Shown one piece after another: positions 63,894 to 64,000 of a stretch of DNA of 64,000 bases. How positions within the stretch are numbered: position 1 is the stretch's first letter; each line of letters begins with the position of its first letter. This DNA is from CAYLHS01 sp964383535 (lineage in GTDB: Bacteria > Actinomycetota > Acidimicrobiia > Spongiisociales > UBA4744). Both the position numbers and the translations under genes were made by a program. The DNA lies in assembly GCA_964383535.1 (NCBI GenBank), contig CAYLHS010000001.1, positions 27,374 through 91,373 on the forward strand. The letters are read 5' to 3'. Under the pieces are notes generated by a model. The model was not told the origin of the DNA, did not search any database, and was given only the letters and a program-made list of their open reading frames with translations.

Positions 63894-63971
63894 CGGGCTG
63901 TGGCGCAGCTTGGTTAGCGCGCTTGACTGGGGGTCAAGAGGTCGCCGGTTCAAATCCGGCCAGCCCGACCA
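63894..63971 (+). tRNA. tRNA-Pro (anticodon GGG)
   Basis: Seven-bp acceptor stem CGGGCTG/CAGCCCG, D-arm with GGTTAGC, anticodon stem CTTGA/TCAAG around the loop CTGGGGG (anticodon GGG), T-arm GCCGG-TTCAAAT-CCGGC, discriminator A and encoded CCA. No intron. It reads CCC (and CCU by wobble). Confidence 0.95.
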
Positions 63972-64000
63972 ACAGAACCTCGGCGACACAGGGGCCGCCG

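Overview
The window is one continuous stretch of a GC-rich, gene-dense chromosome from an actinobacterium. A complete Pup-proteasome locus (ARC/Mpa, Dop, Pup, PrcB, PrcA, PafA, PafB, PafC) followed by TatA, TatC and a HelY-like helicase is the hallmark of Actinobacteria. As I recall the M. tuberculosis order, two of its blocks reappear here almost gene for gene: trmI/mpa/dop/pup/prcBA/pafABC/tatAC/helY, and HAD phosphatase/small ORF/tlyA/nadK/recN/pyrG/Nudix/xerD/scpA/scpB/rluB/cmk/der. No mycolic-acid or sporulation genes are seen. A deep, mesophile-like lineage such as Acidimicrobiia is plausible but only inferred.

Positions 1-16.2 kb form an accessory catabolic region that looks built around polyamines or other amines. 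It has a PotABCD-type ABC importer, an FAD amine oxidoreductase, an amidohydrolase, two class III aminotransferases, four aldehyde dehydrogenases (one of the CoA-acylating MmsA type) and a saccharopine-dehydrogenase-like reductase. Together these could import an amine, oxidise or transaminate it to aldehydes, oxidise those to acids, and feed malonate-semialdehyde or methylmalonate-semialdehyde to acyl-CoA. From 16.3 to 26.4 kb are a MarR/MFS pair, a 2-oxoacid:ferredoxin oxidoreductase with a fused beta-gamma subunit, a bifunctional FTCD, small zinc and membrane proteins, and two more transporters.

From 26.4 to 41.4 kb lies the RNA-modification and proteasome core: a TtuB-like sulfur carrier, TtuA and TrmI (all expected to act on the tRNA T-loop), then ARC to PafC, Tat, HelY and a lipid kinase. 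From 41.5 to 61.8 kb are housekeeping genes: a DUF4193 protein with an expanded acidic region, a polyprenol-phosphate mannosyltransferase, Nudix proteins, TlyA, NadK, RecN, PyrG, Ald, XerD, ScpAB, RluB, a fused AroA-Cmk, IspH and Der. The window closes with a thiolase-like/DUF35 pair whose usual catalytic and zinc-binding cysteines are missing, and a tRNA-Pro(GGG).

Two global features stand out. Many genes overlap the previous stop by 4 bp (ATGA/GTGA), implying translational coupling. At least fifteen transcription-unit starts carry a TANNNT-like -10 box only 6-10 nt before the start codon, mostly with no ribosome-binding site, the signature of leaderless mRNAs. I see no insertion sequence, prophage, CRISPR array or clear recent transfer.
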